Positions 26,266 through 36,166 are shown, counted from the first letter of the stretch. The stretch: DNA of 64,000 nt from Rhizobium sp. J15 (GCF_002531825.1 NZ_NWSX01000014.1:78283-142282), one strand, 5' to 3'. The notes: generated from the sequence alone by a model not told the origin. Translations and numbers: made by a program.

Positions 26266-27257
26266 GCGGCGAACAGTTGACCCGTGAAATGGGCCGCTCC
26301 GGCGTCAAGGCCTCGGCCGTCGGCCTCGGCACCTGGGCGATCGGCGGCTGGATGTGGGGCGGCACGGATGAGGCGGAATCCATTGCCGCCATCCAGGCCT
26401 CGCTCGATGCCGGCGTCACGCTCATCGACACGGCGCCGGCCTACGGCCTGGGCCGATCCGAAGAGATCGTCGGCAAGGCGCTTGCCGGACGCCGCGACAA
26501 GGCGGTGATCGCCACGAAATGCGGGCTGGTCTGGCATACGCAGAAGGGCAACCATTTCTTCGACCAGGACGGCAAGCCGGTGCACCGCCATCTCGGGCGG
26601 GACTCGATCGTTCACGAGGTGGAGGAAAGCCTGCGCCGCCTCGGCACCGATCATATCGACCTCTACATCACCCATTGGCAGGACCCGACGACGCCGATCG
26701 AGGAGACCGTCGCGGCGCTGGAAGAGCTGAAACAGGCCGGGAAGATCCGCGCGATCGGCGCCAGCAACGTCAACCGGTCGGAACTCGAGCAATATATCGA
26801 GACCGGTTCGCTCGATGCGATCCAGGAGCGGTTCAGCATGATCGATCGCCAGATCGAGGCGGAACTGCTGCCGCTCACCATCGCCAACGGCGTGTCGACG
26901 CTCAGCTATTCCTCACTGGCGCTTGGCCTGCTTTCCGGCGCCATCGGGCCGGAGCGCGTGTTTTCCGGCGACGACCAGCGCAAGGACAATCCGCGCTTTT
27001 CCGTCGCCAACCGCCGCAAGGCCAGAGATTTTGCCGAGGCGATCCGGCCCGTGGCGGAGCGCCACAGCGCCAGCATCGCGCAGACGGTGATCGCCTGGAC
27101 ACTGGCGCAGCCGGGCGTAACCTTCGCGCTTTGCGGCGCGAGAAACCCGGCGCAGGCGCTCGACAATGCGCGGGCCGGAACGCTTCGCCTTTCAACCGCC
27201 GATCTCGCGGCCATCGACACCGCCATATCGGCGCAGCTCGCCACCATGGACGGATAA
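26262..27257 (+). CDS. Aldo/keto reductase
   Basis: This 331-residue (alpha/beta)8-barrel NADPH-dependent oxidoreductase shows the catalytic tetrad: Asp and Tyr in LIDTAPAYGLGRSEEIVG (about residues 53-70), Lys in VIATKCGLVW (about 85) and His in YITHWQDP (about 130). The C-terminal cofactor region is CGARNPAQALDNA. It may reduce or oxidise the imported sugar or an aldehyde released by the aldolase encoded further down. Its position in the operon supports the first possibility only by association. Confidence 0.9.
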   Translation: MSGEQLTREMGRSGVKASAVGLGTWAIGGWMWGGTDEAESIAAIQASLDAGVTLIDTAPAYGLGRSEEIVGKALAGRRDKAVIATKCGLVWHTQKGNHFFDQDGKPVHRHLGRDSIVHEVEESLRRLGTDHIDLYITHWQDPTTPIEETVAALEELKQAGKIRAIGASNVNRSELEQYIETGSLDAIQERFSMIDRQIEAELLPLTIANGVSTLSYSSLALGLLSGAIGPERVFSGDDQRKDNPRFSVANRRKARDFAEAIRPVAERHSASIAQTVIAWTLAQPGVTFALCGARNPAQALDNARAGTLRLSTADLAAIDTAISAQLATMDG

Positions 27258-27268
27258 CGGACGCCATC

Positions 27269-29017
27269 ATGAACCGAGTGGAAATAATGGACGGGCTTCG
27301 CCAAAGCCCGAAGGTGGACGTTTGCGTCCTCGGCGGCGGCATCAACGGGCTCAGCGTCTTCCGCGAGCTGGCGCTGCAGGGCGTGAACGTGCTGCTCGTC
27401 GAGCAGGGTGACTATTGCTCCGGCGCAAGTGCCGCCCTCTCGCGCATGGTCCATGGCGGGCTGCGCTATCTGGAGAATGGCGAGTTCAGCCTTGTGCAGG
27501 AATCGCTCGTCGAGCGCGACCGGCTGCTGCGCAATGCTCCCCATTATGTCGCGCCATTGCCGACGACGGTTCCTGTTTTCGACGTCTTCTCCGGCCTTGC
27601 CAACGGCATCGTGCGCTTCCTGGGTCTCACCCGCCGTCCGAGCCGCCGCGGCGCCGTGGCCATCAAGACCGGGCTCGCCATTTACGATTTCCTGACGCGC
27701 AAGCGCGCGCTGATGCCCCGCCACCAGTTCCGCGGACGCCGGGCGACGCTCTCAAAATGGCCGGCGCTCAATCCCGGGATCCGCAGCTCCGCGACCTATT
27801 ACGACGCCTGGGTGAGCCATCCGGAGCGGATCGGCATCGAACTGCTGCGCGACGGCCTGTCCGCCGGGCCGAATGCCCGGGCCTTGAACTATGCGACGAT
27901 CGAGCAGGCCGGGGCGGGGGATTTCCTGCTGCGCGACGGCATTGCCGGGGGGACGTTTCGCATCCAGCCGAGGCTGGTCGTCAACGCGACGGGGGGCTGG
28001 ATCGACATCGCGAACGGATCGCTCTTTCCCGAAGGCGCACGGCCTGCCCCGCTGATGGGCGGCACCAAGGGGTCGCACCTCATCATCGACAATCCCGCGC
28101 TCCGCGACATGCTCGACGGGCACATGATCTATTACGAGAACGAGGACGGGCGCATCTGCATCCTCTTTCCCTATCTCGGCAAGGTGCTGGTCGGCTCGAC
28201 GGACATTCGCGTCGATGACCCCGGCACCGTGCGCTGCGAGAGCGACGAGCGCGATTACATCCTGCAATCGCTTGCCTTCGTGCTGCCCGGCATTCGCATC
28301 CGGCCGGAAGAGATCGTCTTCCAGTTCGCCGGCGTGCGTCCGCTGCCGGCCAGCAAGGACAGTTTTACCGGACGCATCCCGCGCGACCATTTCTGCACCA
28401 TGATCGAAGGCCCTGATGGCGGCTCGCCGGTGCTCTGCATGATCGGCGGCAAGTGGACGACGTTCCGCTCCTTCGGGGAGCTGGCGGCAGACATGGTGCT
28501 GGAACGGTTCGGCCGGCCACGGCGCGTCGATACGGCGGAGAGAGCATTTGGCGGCGGGCGTGCCTTCCCCAAAGATGGCGGCGGCTGGGTTCGTGACCTT
28601 GCGGCGTCGGCGGGCATCTCCGTCGATCGCGCTGCGATCCTCTTCGAGCGCTACGGCACCGATGCGGAGGATGTCTCCGGCTTCATCGCGGCGGGCCCCG
28701 ACCATCCTTTGCCGCATCCCGGCTACAGCCTCCGCGAAGTCAAATATCTGCTCGGCGCCGAAGCCGTCGAGCATCTGGACGATCTGCTGCTGCGCCGCAC
28801 GACGCTGGCAATCTCAGGCGAGCTGTCGCTCGACATGGCTGACGCCGTGCTCGCCCTGCTGGCCGCCGAAAGAGGCTGGTCGGCTGAGCGCGCCGCCGAA
28901 GAGCGCATCCGCTTTCTCACCATCCTGCGCGAGCGCCACGGCGTCGCTGAAACAACCCTTTCCGCAAGGAACGAACGAAGGAGTGAATTATGCGAGACAA
29001 CCGCAAGGTCCGGATGA
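27269..29017 (+). CDS. GlpD-like FAD-dependent polyol-phosphate dehydrogenase
   Basis: This 582-residue protein has an N-terminal FAD-binding motif (VCVLGGGINGLSVFRELAL, residues 18-36) with ALSRMVHGGLRYLENGEF, the GlpD signature, and a C-terminal DAO_C domain. It resembles glycerol-3-phosphate dehydrogenase and related polyol-phosphate dehydrogenases such as EryB, which pass electrons to quinones at the membrane. The start at 27269 was chosen because the longer frame is a shadow of the aldo/keto reductase. It overlaps the aldolase gene by 28 bases. With the FGGY kinase it would convert a polyol phosphate to a ketose phosphate. Confidence 0.85.
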   Translation: MNRVEIMDGLRQSPKVDVCVLGGGINGLSVFRELALQGVNVLLVEQGDYCSGASAALSRMVHGGLRYLENGEFSLVQESLVERDRLLRNAPHYVAPLPTTVPVFDVFSGLANGIVRFLGLTRRPSRRGAVAIKTGLAIYDFLTRKRALMPRHQFRGRRATLSKWPALNPGIRSSATYYDAWVSHPERIGIELLRDGLSAGPNARALNYATIEQAGAGDFLLRDGIAGGTFRIQPRLVVNATGGWIDIANGSLFPEGARPAPLMGGTKGSHLIIDNPALRDMLDGHMIYYENEDGRICILFPYLGKVLVGSTDIRVDDPGTVRCESDERDYILQSLAFVLPGIRIRPEEIVFQFAGVRPLPASKDSFTGRIPRDHFCTMIEGPDGGSPVLCMIGGKWTTFRSFGELAADMVLERFGRPRRVDTAERAFGGGRAFPKDGGGWVRDLAASAGISVDRAAILFERYGTDAEDVSGFIAAGPDHPLPHPGYSLREVKYLLGAEAVEHLDDLLLRRTTLAISGELSLDMADAVLALLAAERGWSAERAAEERIRFLTILRERHGVAETTLSARNERRSELCETTARSG

Positions 29018-29832
29018 ACCGGCTGTTCGGCAACGGTCATTGCCTGGATGTGGCGATCGATCACGGCGTCTGCAACGAGCCGTCCTTTCTCGACGGACTG
29101 GAGAACATGCCGGCCGTCGTCAAGGCGCTGGTCGATGCGAAACCGGATGCGATCCAGATGAATTACGGCCAGGCCGATCTCTTGCAGGATCTGCCCGGCA
29201 AGGACAAGCCGGCGCTCGTCATGCGCATCGACATGGGCAATCCCTATAACCGCATCCGCCACCGCGACATGTGGGCGGTGCTGCAGAACGAAGCGGAGCC
29301 GCTGGTCGGCGCCTTGCAGATGGATGCCGCCTGCGTGGTCGTCAACCTGTTCATGCTGCCGGATGAGCCCGATCTCTTCCGCCAGTGCGTTGAGAATATT
29401 TCGCGCGTCCGCGCGGACTGCGAGAAATACGGCATGCCGCTGATGATCGAACCGCTCGTCATGCAGCCGGTCACCGAGCGCGGCGGCTACATGGTGGACG
29501 GTGATGCCGACAAGATCGTCACCTTGACGCGGCTCGCCCGCGAGATGGGCGCCGATATCGTCAAGGCCGATCCCACGACGAATGCGGAGGATTTCCACCG
29601 CGTGGTCGAGGCGGCGCGCTGCCCGGTGCTGGTGCGCGGCGGCGGCAAGGAGGATCTCGCCGCCGTCTTCGCCAAATCCGCTTCCTTGATGCGGCAGGGG
29701 GCGATGGGCATGGTCTATGGCCGCAACATCTACCAGCATGCCAATCCGAGCGCCGTCGTGCGCGGGCTGATGGCGATCATTCACCGGGATGCGAGCGGCG
29801 AAGAAGCCGTCGCGATCTACCGTCAGGGCTGA
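28990..29832 (+). CDS. Class I (DhnA/LsrF-type) aldolase
   Basis: This 280-residue protein belongs to the DeoC/FbaB/LsrF superfamily. It contains CLDVAIDHGVCNEPSF (residues 18-33), the likely Schiff-base lysine in GADIVKADPT (about 195) and the phosphate-binding end VLVRGGGKEDLA plus GAMGMVYGRNIYQ. It would cleave a ketose 1-phosphate to dihydroxyacetone phosphate and an aldehyde. A GAAGGAG ribosome-binding site sits inside the previous gene, supporting the ATG at 28990. Chain length of the substrate is not evident. Confidence 0.85.
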   Translation: MRDNRKVRMNRLFGNGHCLDVAIDHGVCNEPSFLDGLENMPAVVKALVDAKPDAIQMNYGQADLLQDLPGKDKPALVMRIDMGNPYNRIRHRDMWAVLQNEAEPLVGALQMDAACVVVNLFMLPDEPDLFRQCVENISRVRADCEKYGMPLMIEPLVMQPVTERGGYMVDGDADKIVTLTRLAREMGADIVKADPTTNAEDFHRVVEAARCPVLVRGGGKEDLAAVFAKSASLMRQGAMGMVYGRNIYQHANPSAVVRGLMAIIHRDASGEEAVAIYRQG

Positions 29833-29837
29833 GAGGC

Positions 29838-29890
29838 TGGAGCAATTCCCGGAAAAGCGTGAAGCGGTTTATCCTTGGAATTGCGTAGGC
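29838..29890. repeat. Rhizobial palindromic intergenic repeat (RIME-like)
   Basis: The sequence between the aldolase and kinase genes contains GCAATTCC (29842-29849) and its inverted copy GGAATTGC (29877-29884), with the GGAAAAGCGTGAAGCGGTTT core seen in dispersed rhizobial intergenic repeats. It lies in the mRNA and could form a hairpin. Confidence 0.55.
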
Positions 29891-29918
29891 AATGACAGAA
29901 CCTTGGGAGGGGTTCGCA

Positions 29919-31448
29919 ATGGGAGAATATCTGTTGGGGCTCGACGCCGGCAACACCGTCATCAAGGCGGTAATCTTCGATCGTGCCGGCCGGGAAGTGG
30001 CCTATGCGGGAGAGGAGGGGCATAGCCGGATGCCATGTCCCGGCCATGTCGAGCGCGATCTCGGCGAGCTTTGGGCCAACGCCAAGCGCGTTATCCGCAC
30101 CTGCCTCGACCGGGCAGGCATCGCTGCGGCCGATATCGCCGCAATCGGCTGCGCCGGCCACGGCAACGGGCTTTATGCGCTGGATCGAAATGGCGAGCCC
30201 TTCCTTGGCATCCAGTCGCTCGACACGCGGGCGACCGGGCTCGTCGAGGAATGGGCGGCCGAGGCTGTCGGCGATCGCACCTATCCGATCGCCCGCCAAC
30301 GGCCCTGGCCCTCGCAGACGCCAACCCTGCTCGCCTGGCTGAAACGGTATCGGCCGGAGGTTTTCCAGCGCATCGGCACGGTGTTCTGTTCCAAGGATTT
30401 CGTCGTCAACCGGCTGACCGGCGAGCGTGTCAGCGAAATGTCGGATATGTCAGGGGCAGGGCTGCTCGATCTCGCCGCCCGCCGTTATGACCGCACGCTG
30501 ATGGAGGCTTACGGCCTCGGCGACTGCATGGACCTGCTGCCGCGGCTGATCGAAAGCGCCGACATCGCCGGCAAGGTGACGGAAGAGGTCGCTGCGGAAA
30601 CCGGCCTTGCCGCCGGCACGCCGGTGGTCGGCGGGCTGTTCGACGTCGTCGCCTCGGCACTCGGCTCGGGCGTCTCGCGCACCGGCAGCGCCTCGATCAT
30701 CGCCGGTACCTGGAGCATCAACCAGGTCATCATCGACCGGCCCGATCTCGGCAGGCCTGTCTTCATGTCATCGACTTTCGACCGCACCCGCTGCCTGGCG
30801 ATGGAAAACAGCGCCACGTCGGCCGCCAATCTCGAATGGCTGGTGCGGGAATTTTTCGATGGCGAGCATGCGGAGGGCGTCTCGCCCTTCGACGCCTGCT
30901 GTGCGCTGGCGGCGAAAATTCAGCCGGCTGCCGACGACCCGCTCTACCATCCCTACCTCTACGGCGCCCAGCAGGACGGCCATGCGCGGGCCGGCTTCTA
31001 CGGGATTGCCGGCTGGCACACCAAGGGACACATGATCCGCGCCCTTCTCGAAGGCGTCGCTTTCGGCCACCGCCACCATGTCGAGACGCTCCGCACAGCC
31101 GGCGCCGTCTTCGACCAGGCGGTGCTGTCCGGCGGCGGATCGCGCAGCCGCCTTTGGCCGCAGATTTTTGCCGACGTGCTCGGCATGCCGGTTTCTGTCG
31201 CCGTCTCCAGGGAAACCGGTGCCCTCGGCGCGGCGATCGCGGCAGCAACCGGTGTCGGCCTGTTTGCCGATTTCACGGAAGGCGCGGATGCCATGGTGCG
31301 TATCGACCGGCACTATCGGCCGAATGCCGCGCTCGCCGCGCATTACGGCCGGCGCTATGCGCTTTACAATGACATAGCGGAAGCCATGGCGCCGCTCTGG
31401 CGGCGGCTTTCGGCAGCCGAACCTACGGCGACGGGAGCTGCGGCGTGA
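29919..31448 (+). CDS. FGGY-family carbohydrate kinase (L-xylulokinase-like)
   Basis: This 509-residue kinase has the N-terminal phosphate-1 motif (LLGLDAGNTVIKAVIFD, residues 5-21), GLFDVVASALGSG (about 245) and the C-terminal FGGY signature region VLSGGGSRSRLWPQIFADVL (about 403-422). Spacing and wording of the motifs resemble E. coli LyxK more than XylB or GlpK, from memory. The start at 29919 has a GGGAGGGG ribosome-binding site. It would phosphorylate a ketose or polyol for the GlpD-like dehydrogenase and aldolase encoded upstream. It overlaps the GMC gene (GTGA). Confidence 0.87.
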   Translation: MGEYLLGLDAGNTVIKAVIFDRAGREVAYAGEEGHSRMPCPGHVERDLGELWANAKRVIRTCLDRAGIAAADIAAIGCAGHGNGLYALDRNGEPFLGIQSLDTRATGLVEEWAAEAVGDRTYPIARQRPWPSQTPTLLAWLKRYRPEVFQRIGTVFCSKDFVVNRLTGERVSEMSDMSGAGLLDLAARRYDRTLMEAYGLGDCMDLLPRLIESADIAGKVTEEVAAETGLAAGTPVVGGLFDVVASALGSGVSRTGSASIIAGTWSINQVIIDRPDLGRPVFMSSTFDRTRCLAMENSATSAANLEWLVREFFDGEHAEGVSPFDACCALAAKIQPAADDPLYHPYLYGAQQDGHARAGFYGIAGWHTKGHMIRALLEGVAFGHRHHVETLRTAGAVFDQAVLSGGGSRSRLWPQIFADVLGMPVSVAVSRETGALGAAIAAATGVGLFADFTEGADAMVRIDRHYRPNAALAAHYGRRYALYNDIAEAMAPLWRRLSAAEPTATGAAA

Positions 31449-33070
31449 CGATGGATGGTAATGAAACGCCGATGGACGAGGGAAGCTACGATTTCATCAT
31501 CGTCGGCGCCGGCTCCGCCGGCTGTGTTCTGGCAAACAGGCTCTCGGCCGATCCTGGGAATCGGGTGCTGCTGCTGGAGGCGGGAGGCACCGACCGTTAT
31601 CACTGGGTCCATGTGCCGATCGGCTATCTCTACTGCATGGGCAATCCGCGCACCGACTGGATGATGAAGACGGCCGCCGAGGCCGGGCTCAACGGCCGCG
31701 CCTTGAACTACCCGCGCGGGAAACTTCTCGGCGGCTGTTCGTCGATCAACGGCATGATCTACATGCGCGGGCAGGCGGCCGATTATGACGGCTGGCGGCA
31801 GGCCGGCAACGCCGGTTGGGGCTGGGACGATGTGCTGCCCTATTTCCTGAAGTCGGAAGACAATTACCGCGGCAGATCCGTCATGCACGGCGCCGGCGGC
31901 GAATGGCGCGTCGAGCGCCAGCGCCTCTCCTGGCCGATACTCGATGCCTTCCGCGATGCGGCGGAAGAACTCGGCATTCCGAAAACCGACGATTTCAACG
32001 ATGGCGACAATGAAGGCTCCGGCTATTTCGAGGTCAACCAGAAGGGCGGCCTGCGCTGGAACACGACGAAAGCCTTCCTGCGGCCGGCGATGAAGCGTGG
32101 GAATCTCCGCGTCCTGACGGGCGCCGAGACCGAACGGCTGGAGTTCGACGGCAAGGCCGTTGCCGGGGTGCGCTTCCGCCTCGGCGGCCGGCTTTGCATT
32201 GCCCGCGCATCCCGCGAGGTCGTGCTGTCGGCGGGCGCCATCAACTCGCCGAAGATCCTGGAACTGTCCGGCATCGGCCGGCCGGAGGTTCTTTCGGCGC
32301 TCGATCTTCCGGTTCGCCACGCGCTTCAGGGCGTCGGCGAAAACCTTCAGGATCACCTGCAGATCCGTACGGTCTTCAAGATCGAAGGCGCACGCACGCT
32401 GAACCAACTTTATCACAGCCTCTTCAGCCGCGCCGGCATGGGGCTGCAATATGCCGTCAACCGGTCAGGCCCGCTTTCGATGGCGCCGAGCCAGCTCGGC
32501 ATCTTCGCCAAAAGCGACCCAGCCGTTGCGACCGCGGACCTCGAATATCATGTCCAGCCGCTCAGCACCGACCGGCTCGGCGAGCCGTTGCACCGCTATC
32601 CCGCGGTCACCGTTTCTGTCTGCAATCTGCGGCCGGAAAGCCGCGGCACCGTGCATGTCACGACCGGCGACGCCGGCCAGCCGCCGGAAATCCGCCCGAA
32701 CTATCTGTCGACGGCCGGCGACCGGCTGCTTGCGGCAAAATCCATCCGCCACGCCCGCAGCCTGATGCAGACGAGGGCCATCTCCCGCTTCAACCCGCAG
32801 GAAATGCTGCCGGGCCGGGAATACGAGACCGACGACGACCTGATCCGCCGTGCCGGCGACATCGCCACGACGATCTTCCATCCCGTCGGCACCTGCAAGA
32901 TGGGCAGCGATCCGATGGCGGTGGTGGATACGCGGCTGCGCGTCCACGGCGTCGCGAAGCTCCGGGTCGTCGATGCCTCGATCATGCCGACGATCGTCTC
33001 CGGCAATACGAATTCGCCGGTGATCATGATTGCGGAGAAGGCGGCGGAAGCGATCCTGAAAGGCGATTAA
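31445..33070 (+). CDS. GMC-family FAD oxidoreductase (choline dehydrogenase-like)
   Basis: This 541-residue protein has an N-terminal ADP-binding motif ([18 protein letters not shown], about residues 17-34), GMC signature 1 ([20 protein letters not shown], about 89-108), signature 2 ([15 protein letters not shown]) and the C-terminal catalytic HPVGTCKMG. It oxidises primary or secondary alcohols. The GTG at 31445 overlaps the kinase stop; an ATG at 31451 is an alternative. As the last gene of the operon it may oxidise the polyol before phosphorylation. A strong hairpin follows. Confidence 0.9.
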   Translation: MTMDGNETPMDEGSYDFIIVGAGSAGCVLANRLSADPGNRVLLLEAGGTDRYHWVHVPIGYLYCMGNPRTDWMMKTAAEAGLNGRALNYPRGKLLGGCSSINGMIYMRGQAADYDGWRQAGNAGWGWDDVLPYFLKSEDNYRGRSVMHGAGGEWRVERQRLSWPILDAFRDAAEELGIPKTDDFNDGDNEGSGYFEVNQKGGLRWNTTKAFLRPAMKRGNLRVLTGAETERLEFDGKAVAGVRFRLGGRLCIARASREVVLSAGAINSPKILELSGIGRPEVLSALDLPVRHALQGVGENLQDHLQIRTVFKIEGARTLNQLYHSLFSRAGMGLQYAVNRSGPLSMAPSQLGIFAKSDPAVATADLEYHVQPLSTDRLGEPLHRYPAVTVSVCNLRPESRGTVHVTTGDAGQPPEIRPNYLSTAGDRLLAAKSIRHARSLMQTRAISRFNPQEMLPGREYETDDDLIRRAGDIATTIFHPVGTCKMGSDPMAVVDTRLRVHGVAKLRVVDASIMPTIVSGNTNSPVIMIAEKAAEAILKGD

Positions 33071-33082
33071 AGCCGGTTCGTT

Positions 33083-33118
33083 GGCGGCGCCTGCGGCATC
33101 GGTCCGCAAGGCGCCGCC
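33083..33118. terminator. Bidirectional terminator-like hairpin
   Basis: GGCGGCGCC-TGCGG pairs with CCGCA-AGGCGCCGCC (14 pairs with one bulge) between the convergent GMC and YidB-like genes. It has no long T-run, as is common in these GC-rich genomes, and it is placed to end both transcripts. Confidence 0.6.
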
Positions 33119-33130
33119 ATCTCGCTTCGA

Positions 33131-33616
33131 TCATATGCTGTCCGGCACCCTGCCGTCGGGCGTCAGGTCGTCGACGGCGCGCGGAAGGTCACGAGACAGA
33201 CGCGCGACGATCTCTTCCCGGCTGAGGCCGGTCTTCTCAGTCAGTTCCGACAGGACTTCATCGCCCAGCGCATCGGCAAGTTCGGGACGTTCGATCGGCT
33301 GGTTCGGCCCGGGTTTCACCCAGGAGTCCGCCACATCGCCGCGGCCGCTTTTCGTCAGCTGATCCACAAGGCCGCCCAGGCCGCCGCTGAGGATGCCGCC
33401 GGCGGACCCGCCGCGAATGAGATCAGCGAGGCCGCCGCCTCTCGTCAGGTTGCCGAGAATATCGCCGAGGCCACCCTGTGCGGCTCCTGGAGCCATCTGG
33501 CCCGGAGCGCGCTGGCCACCCTGGGTCAGGCTTTTCAGAATTTCATTGATCTTGTCACGATTCTGGTAGCCGGCCACAGCGAGGATGCCGAGCAGGGCGG
33601 TAAGATTGCGGTTCAT
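33131..33616 (-). CDS. YidB-family (DUF937) protein
   Basis: This 161-residue protein starts MNRNLTALLGILAVAGYQNR, has a glycine-rich centre (GGLGDILGNLTRGGGL, GGILSGGLGGL) and the C-terminal YidB module (WVKPGPNQPIERPELADALG, then LSELTEKTGLSREEIVARL). The family is widespread with unknown function. A GGAGGAG-like site precedes the start. It appears monocistronic between converging and diverging neighbours. Confidence 0.82.
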   Translation of the reverse strand: MNRNLTALLGILAVAGYQNRDKINEILKSLTQGGQRAPGQMAPGAAQGGLGDILGNLTRGGGLADLIRGGSAGGILSGGLGGLVDQLTKSGRGDVADSWVKPGPNQPIERPELADALGDEVLSELTEKTGLSREEIVARLSRDLPRAVDDLTPDGRVPDSI

Positions 33617-33690
33617 CGTGATCTCCTCCAGTTTTTGACCAAAGGAAACCTGCAGAAGGGATTATGGTTCCATCGGCCAGCGCGGCGGGA

Positions 33691-34422
33691 TCAACGGCCG
33701 TTTTCCCGACGCCAGGCCTGGTATTTCTGCTGGTGCTCGTCCTTCGTGCAGGGGTAGAGGCCGATGATCGTTTCCCCAGCCTTGACCTGTTCGAGGACGA
33801 AGTCCTCATAGCTCTCCATATTCGTGCATTCATCGGCGATCTCGTCGGCCAGATGGGCCGGGATGACCATGACGCCGTCGCGGTCGCCGACCAGCACGTC
33901 GCCTGGAAACACCGCCACGTCGCCGCAGGAGATCGGCACATTGATGTCGAGCGCTTCATGCAGCGTGAGATTGGTCGGAGCGGACGGCTTGGCGTAGTAG
34001 GCCGGCATGTCGAGTGCGCCGATACCCGCCGCATCGCGAAAACCACCGTCCGACACGACGCCGGCCGCGCCGCGCAACGCCAGCCGGGTGATCAGGATCG
34101 ACCCGGCCGTCGCGGCCCGCGCGTCCTTGCGGGCATCCATCACCAGCACCTGCCCGGGAGGGCAAGTCTCCATCGCAACTCTTTGCGGATGGTTCGGATT
34201 CTGGAAGACGCTGATCGGATTGCGGTCTTCGCGGGCGGGAATATAGCGCAGCGTGAAAGCCTGCCCCACCATCACCTCGGCCTTGGGCGCCACGGGCACG
34301 ACGCCCTGGATGAACTGGTTTCGAAGGCCACGCTTGAAGAGCGCGGTCGCGATCGATGCGGTGGAGATCTTCTTGAATTTCGCCCGGGTCGCGTCGCTCA
34401 GCACATAGTCGGTCATGCTCAT
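33691..34422 (-). CDS. RraA/HMG-aldolase-like protein
   Basis: This 243-residue protein is of the RraA-like superfamily, which includes 4-hydroxy-4-methyl-2-oxoglutarate aldolases and oxaloacetate decarboxylases. The metal and substrate motif is AGVVSDGGFRDAAGIGALDM (about residues 138-157, with the conserved Arg-Asp pair), preceded by GQVLVMDARKDARAATAGSI. A true RNase E regulator is shorter (about 160 residues), so an enzyme is more likely. It lies 7 bases after the dehydratase gene, suggesting it cleaves or decarboxylates the 2-keto acid made by that enzyme. Confidence 0.85.
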   Translation of the reverse strand: MSMTDYVLSDATRAKFKKISTASIATALFKRGLRNQFIQGVVPVAPKAEVMVGQAFTLRYIPAREDRNPISVFQNPNHPQRVAMETCPPGQVLVMDARKDARAATAGSILITRLALRGAAGVVSDGGFRDAAGIGALDMPAYYAKPSAPTNLTLHEALDINVPISCGDVAVFPGDVLVGDRDGVMVIPAHLADEIADECTNMESYEDFVLEQVKAGETIIGLYPCTKDEHQQKYQAWRRENGR

Positions 34423-34429
34423 TCCTCCC

Positions 34430-36166
34430 TCAATAAATATCCGGTTCGCCGGCGCTTTTGCCGAAGCCGGTTTCGAGAAAATCGAAGTCGCAGCCCTGGT
34501 CGGCCTGCGTCACATGGCGGGAGAACATCCAGCCGTAGCCGCGCTGGAAATGCGGCTCCGGCGCCTTCCATGCATCACGGCGGCGGCGGAGTTCGGCCTC
34601 GTCCACCAGCATGTCGAGCCGGCGGTTCGGCAGGTCGAGGCGAACGATGTCGCCTGTTCTGAGCAATGCCAGCGGGCCGCCGACATAGCTCTCGGGCGAC
34701 ACGTGCAGGATGCAGGCGCCGTAGGAGGTGCCGGACATGCGCGCGTCCGAGATGCGCAGCATGTCGCGATGCCCCTGCTTGATCAGCGCCTTCGGGATCG
34801 GCAGCATACCCCATTCCGGGAAGCCCGGTCCGCCGAGCGGTCCGGCATTGCGCAGCACGAGGACGTGGTCGGGCGTGACGTCGAGATTTTCGTCATCGAT
34901 CGCCTTCTTCATGTCGGGATAGCTGTCGAAGACCAGCGCCGGCCCCTGGTGCACATGATATCTGGGGTCGCAGGCCGCAGGCTTCATCACGGCGCCGTTG
35001 GGGCAGAGATTGCCGCGCAGGACGGCGAGCGATCCCTCGTGATAGACCGGGTTGGAAAGCGGCCGGATGACGTCGTCATTATAGACCACGGCGCCGGCCA
35101 GGTTCTCGCCCATGGTCTTTCCGGTGACCGTCATCGCCGTCAGGTCCAGCCTGTCCTCGAGCTGCTTCATCAGCGCCCTGAGGCCGCCGGCATAGAAGAA
35201 GTCCTCCATCAGATAGTCCTTCCCGGAGGGGCGGACATTGGCGATGAGCGGCGTCACCCGTCCCAGCAGGTCGAGATCGTCGAGCGTCAGGTCGATGCCG
35301 GCGCGCCGGGCCATCGCGATCAGATGGACGACGGCGTTGGTGGAACAGCCGGTCGCCATGGCGACGATCGCGGCGTTGCGGCACGCCGCTTCGGTGACGA
35401 TCCGGTCCGGTCTCAAATCCTCCCAGACCATTTCCACGATCCGCCGGCCGCAGGCGGCCGACATCCGCTGATGATTGGCGTCGACGGCAGGAATGGATGA
35501 TGCCCCCGGCAGCGTCAGTCCCATCGCATCCGCGATTGCCGTCATGGTACTGGCCGTTCCCATCGTCATGCAGGTGCCGGCGGAGCGGGCGATGCCGCCC
35601 TGAACGCCCAGCCATTCCGCATCGGTGATGTTGCCGGCTCGGCGCTCGTCCCAATATTTCCACGCGTCCGAGCCGGAGCCGAGAATCTTGCCGGCGTAAT
35701 TGCCGCGCAGCATCGGCCCGGCGGGCAGGTAGATCATCGGCACTCCCGCCGACAGCGCGCCCATGACGAGGCCCGGCGTGCTCTTGTCGCAGCCGCCCAT
35801 CAGCACCACGCCGTCAAGCGGATGCGAGCGGATCATCTCCTCCGTCTCCATCGCCAGCATGTTGCGGTAGAGCATGGAGGTGGGTTTGGTGAAGCTTTCG
35901 TCGACCGACAGCGACGGCAGTTCGACAGGGAAGCCGCCGGCCTGGGAGACGCCTCGCTTCACGTCGTGCACGCGTTCCTTGAAATGGGCGTGGCAGGTAT
36001 TGAGCTCCGACCAGGTGTTCAGGATGCCGATGATTGGCTTGCCGCGGAAATCTTCCTCGGCGTAGCCGAGCTGCATCATGCGCGAGCGATGGCCGAAGCT
36101 GCGAAGGTCATCAGGCGCGAACCATCGCGCGCTTCGCAGCATGTCCGGCGTTTTTCTGTGTGTCAT
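34430..36166 (-). CDS. IlvD/Edd-family sugar-acid dehydratase
   Basis: This is a 578-residue Fe-S dehydratase. Three cysteines at positions 58 (NTCHAH), 126 (MGGCDKSTPG) and 199 (RSAGTCMTMG) match the [2Fe-2S] ligands of L-arabinonate-type dehydratases, and the length is the same as that subgroup's. It would convert an aldonate (such as arabinonate or xylonate) to a 2-keto-3-deoxy acid. The start at 36166 follows from the MTHRKTPDMLRSARWF N terminus; the longer frame reads into the permease gene. It is in an operon with a TauABC-like importer and an RraA-like enzyme. Confidence 0.88.
   Translation of the reverse strand: MTHRKTPDMLRSARWFAPDDLRSFGHRSRMMQLGYAEEDFRGKPIIGILNTWSELNTCHAHFKERVHDVKRGVSQAGGFPVELPSLSVDESFTKPTSMLYRNMLAMETEEMIRSHPLDGVVLMGGCDKSTPGLVMGALSAGVPMIYLPAGPMLRGNYAGKILGSGSDAWKYWDERRAGNITDAEWLGVQGGIARSAGTCMTMGTASTMTAIADAMGLTLPGASSIPAVDANHQRMSAACGRRIVEMVWEDLRPDRIVTEAACRNAAIVAMATGCSTNAVVHLIAMARRAGIDLTLDDLDLLGRVTPLIANVRPSGKDYLMEDFFYAGGLRALMKQLEDRLDLTAMTVTGKTMGENLAGAVVYNDDVIRPLSNPVYHEGSLAVLRGNLCPNGAVMKPAACDPRYHVHQGPALVFDSYPDMKKAIDDENLDVTPDHVLVLRNAGPLGGPGFPEWGMLPIPKALIKQGHRDMLRISDARMSGTSYGACILHVSPESYVGGPLALLRTGDIVRLDLPNRRLDMLVDEAELRRRRDAWKAPEPHFQRGYGWMFSRHVTQADQGCDFDFLETGFGKSAGEPDIY

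Noticed and set aside
26519..27268. N-terminal extension of the GlpD-like gene
   Set aside because: These 250 codons are an out-of-frame shadow of the aldo/keto reductase gene; the FAD motif begins only after the ATG at 27269.
33691..34422. Annotation as RNase E inhibitor RraA
   Set aside because: At 243 residues it is much longer than RraA, and its operon is catabolic, so an aldolase or decarboxylase of the superfamily is more likely.
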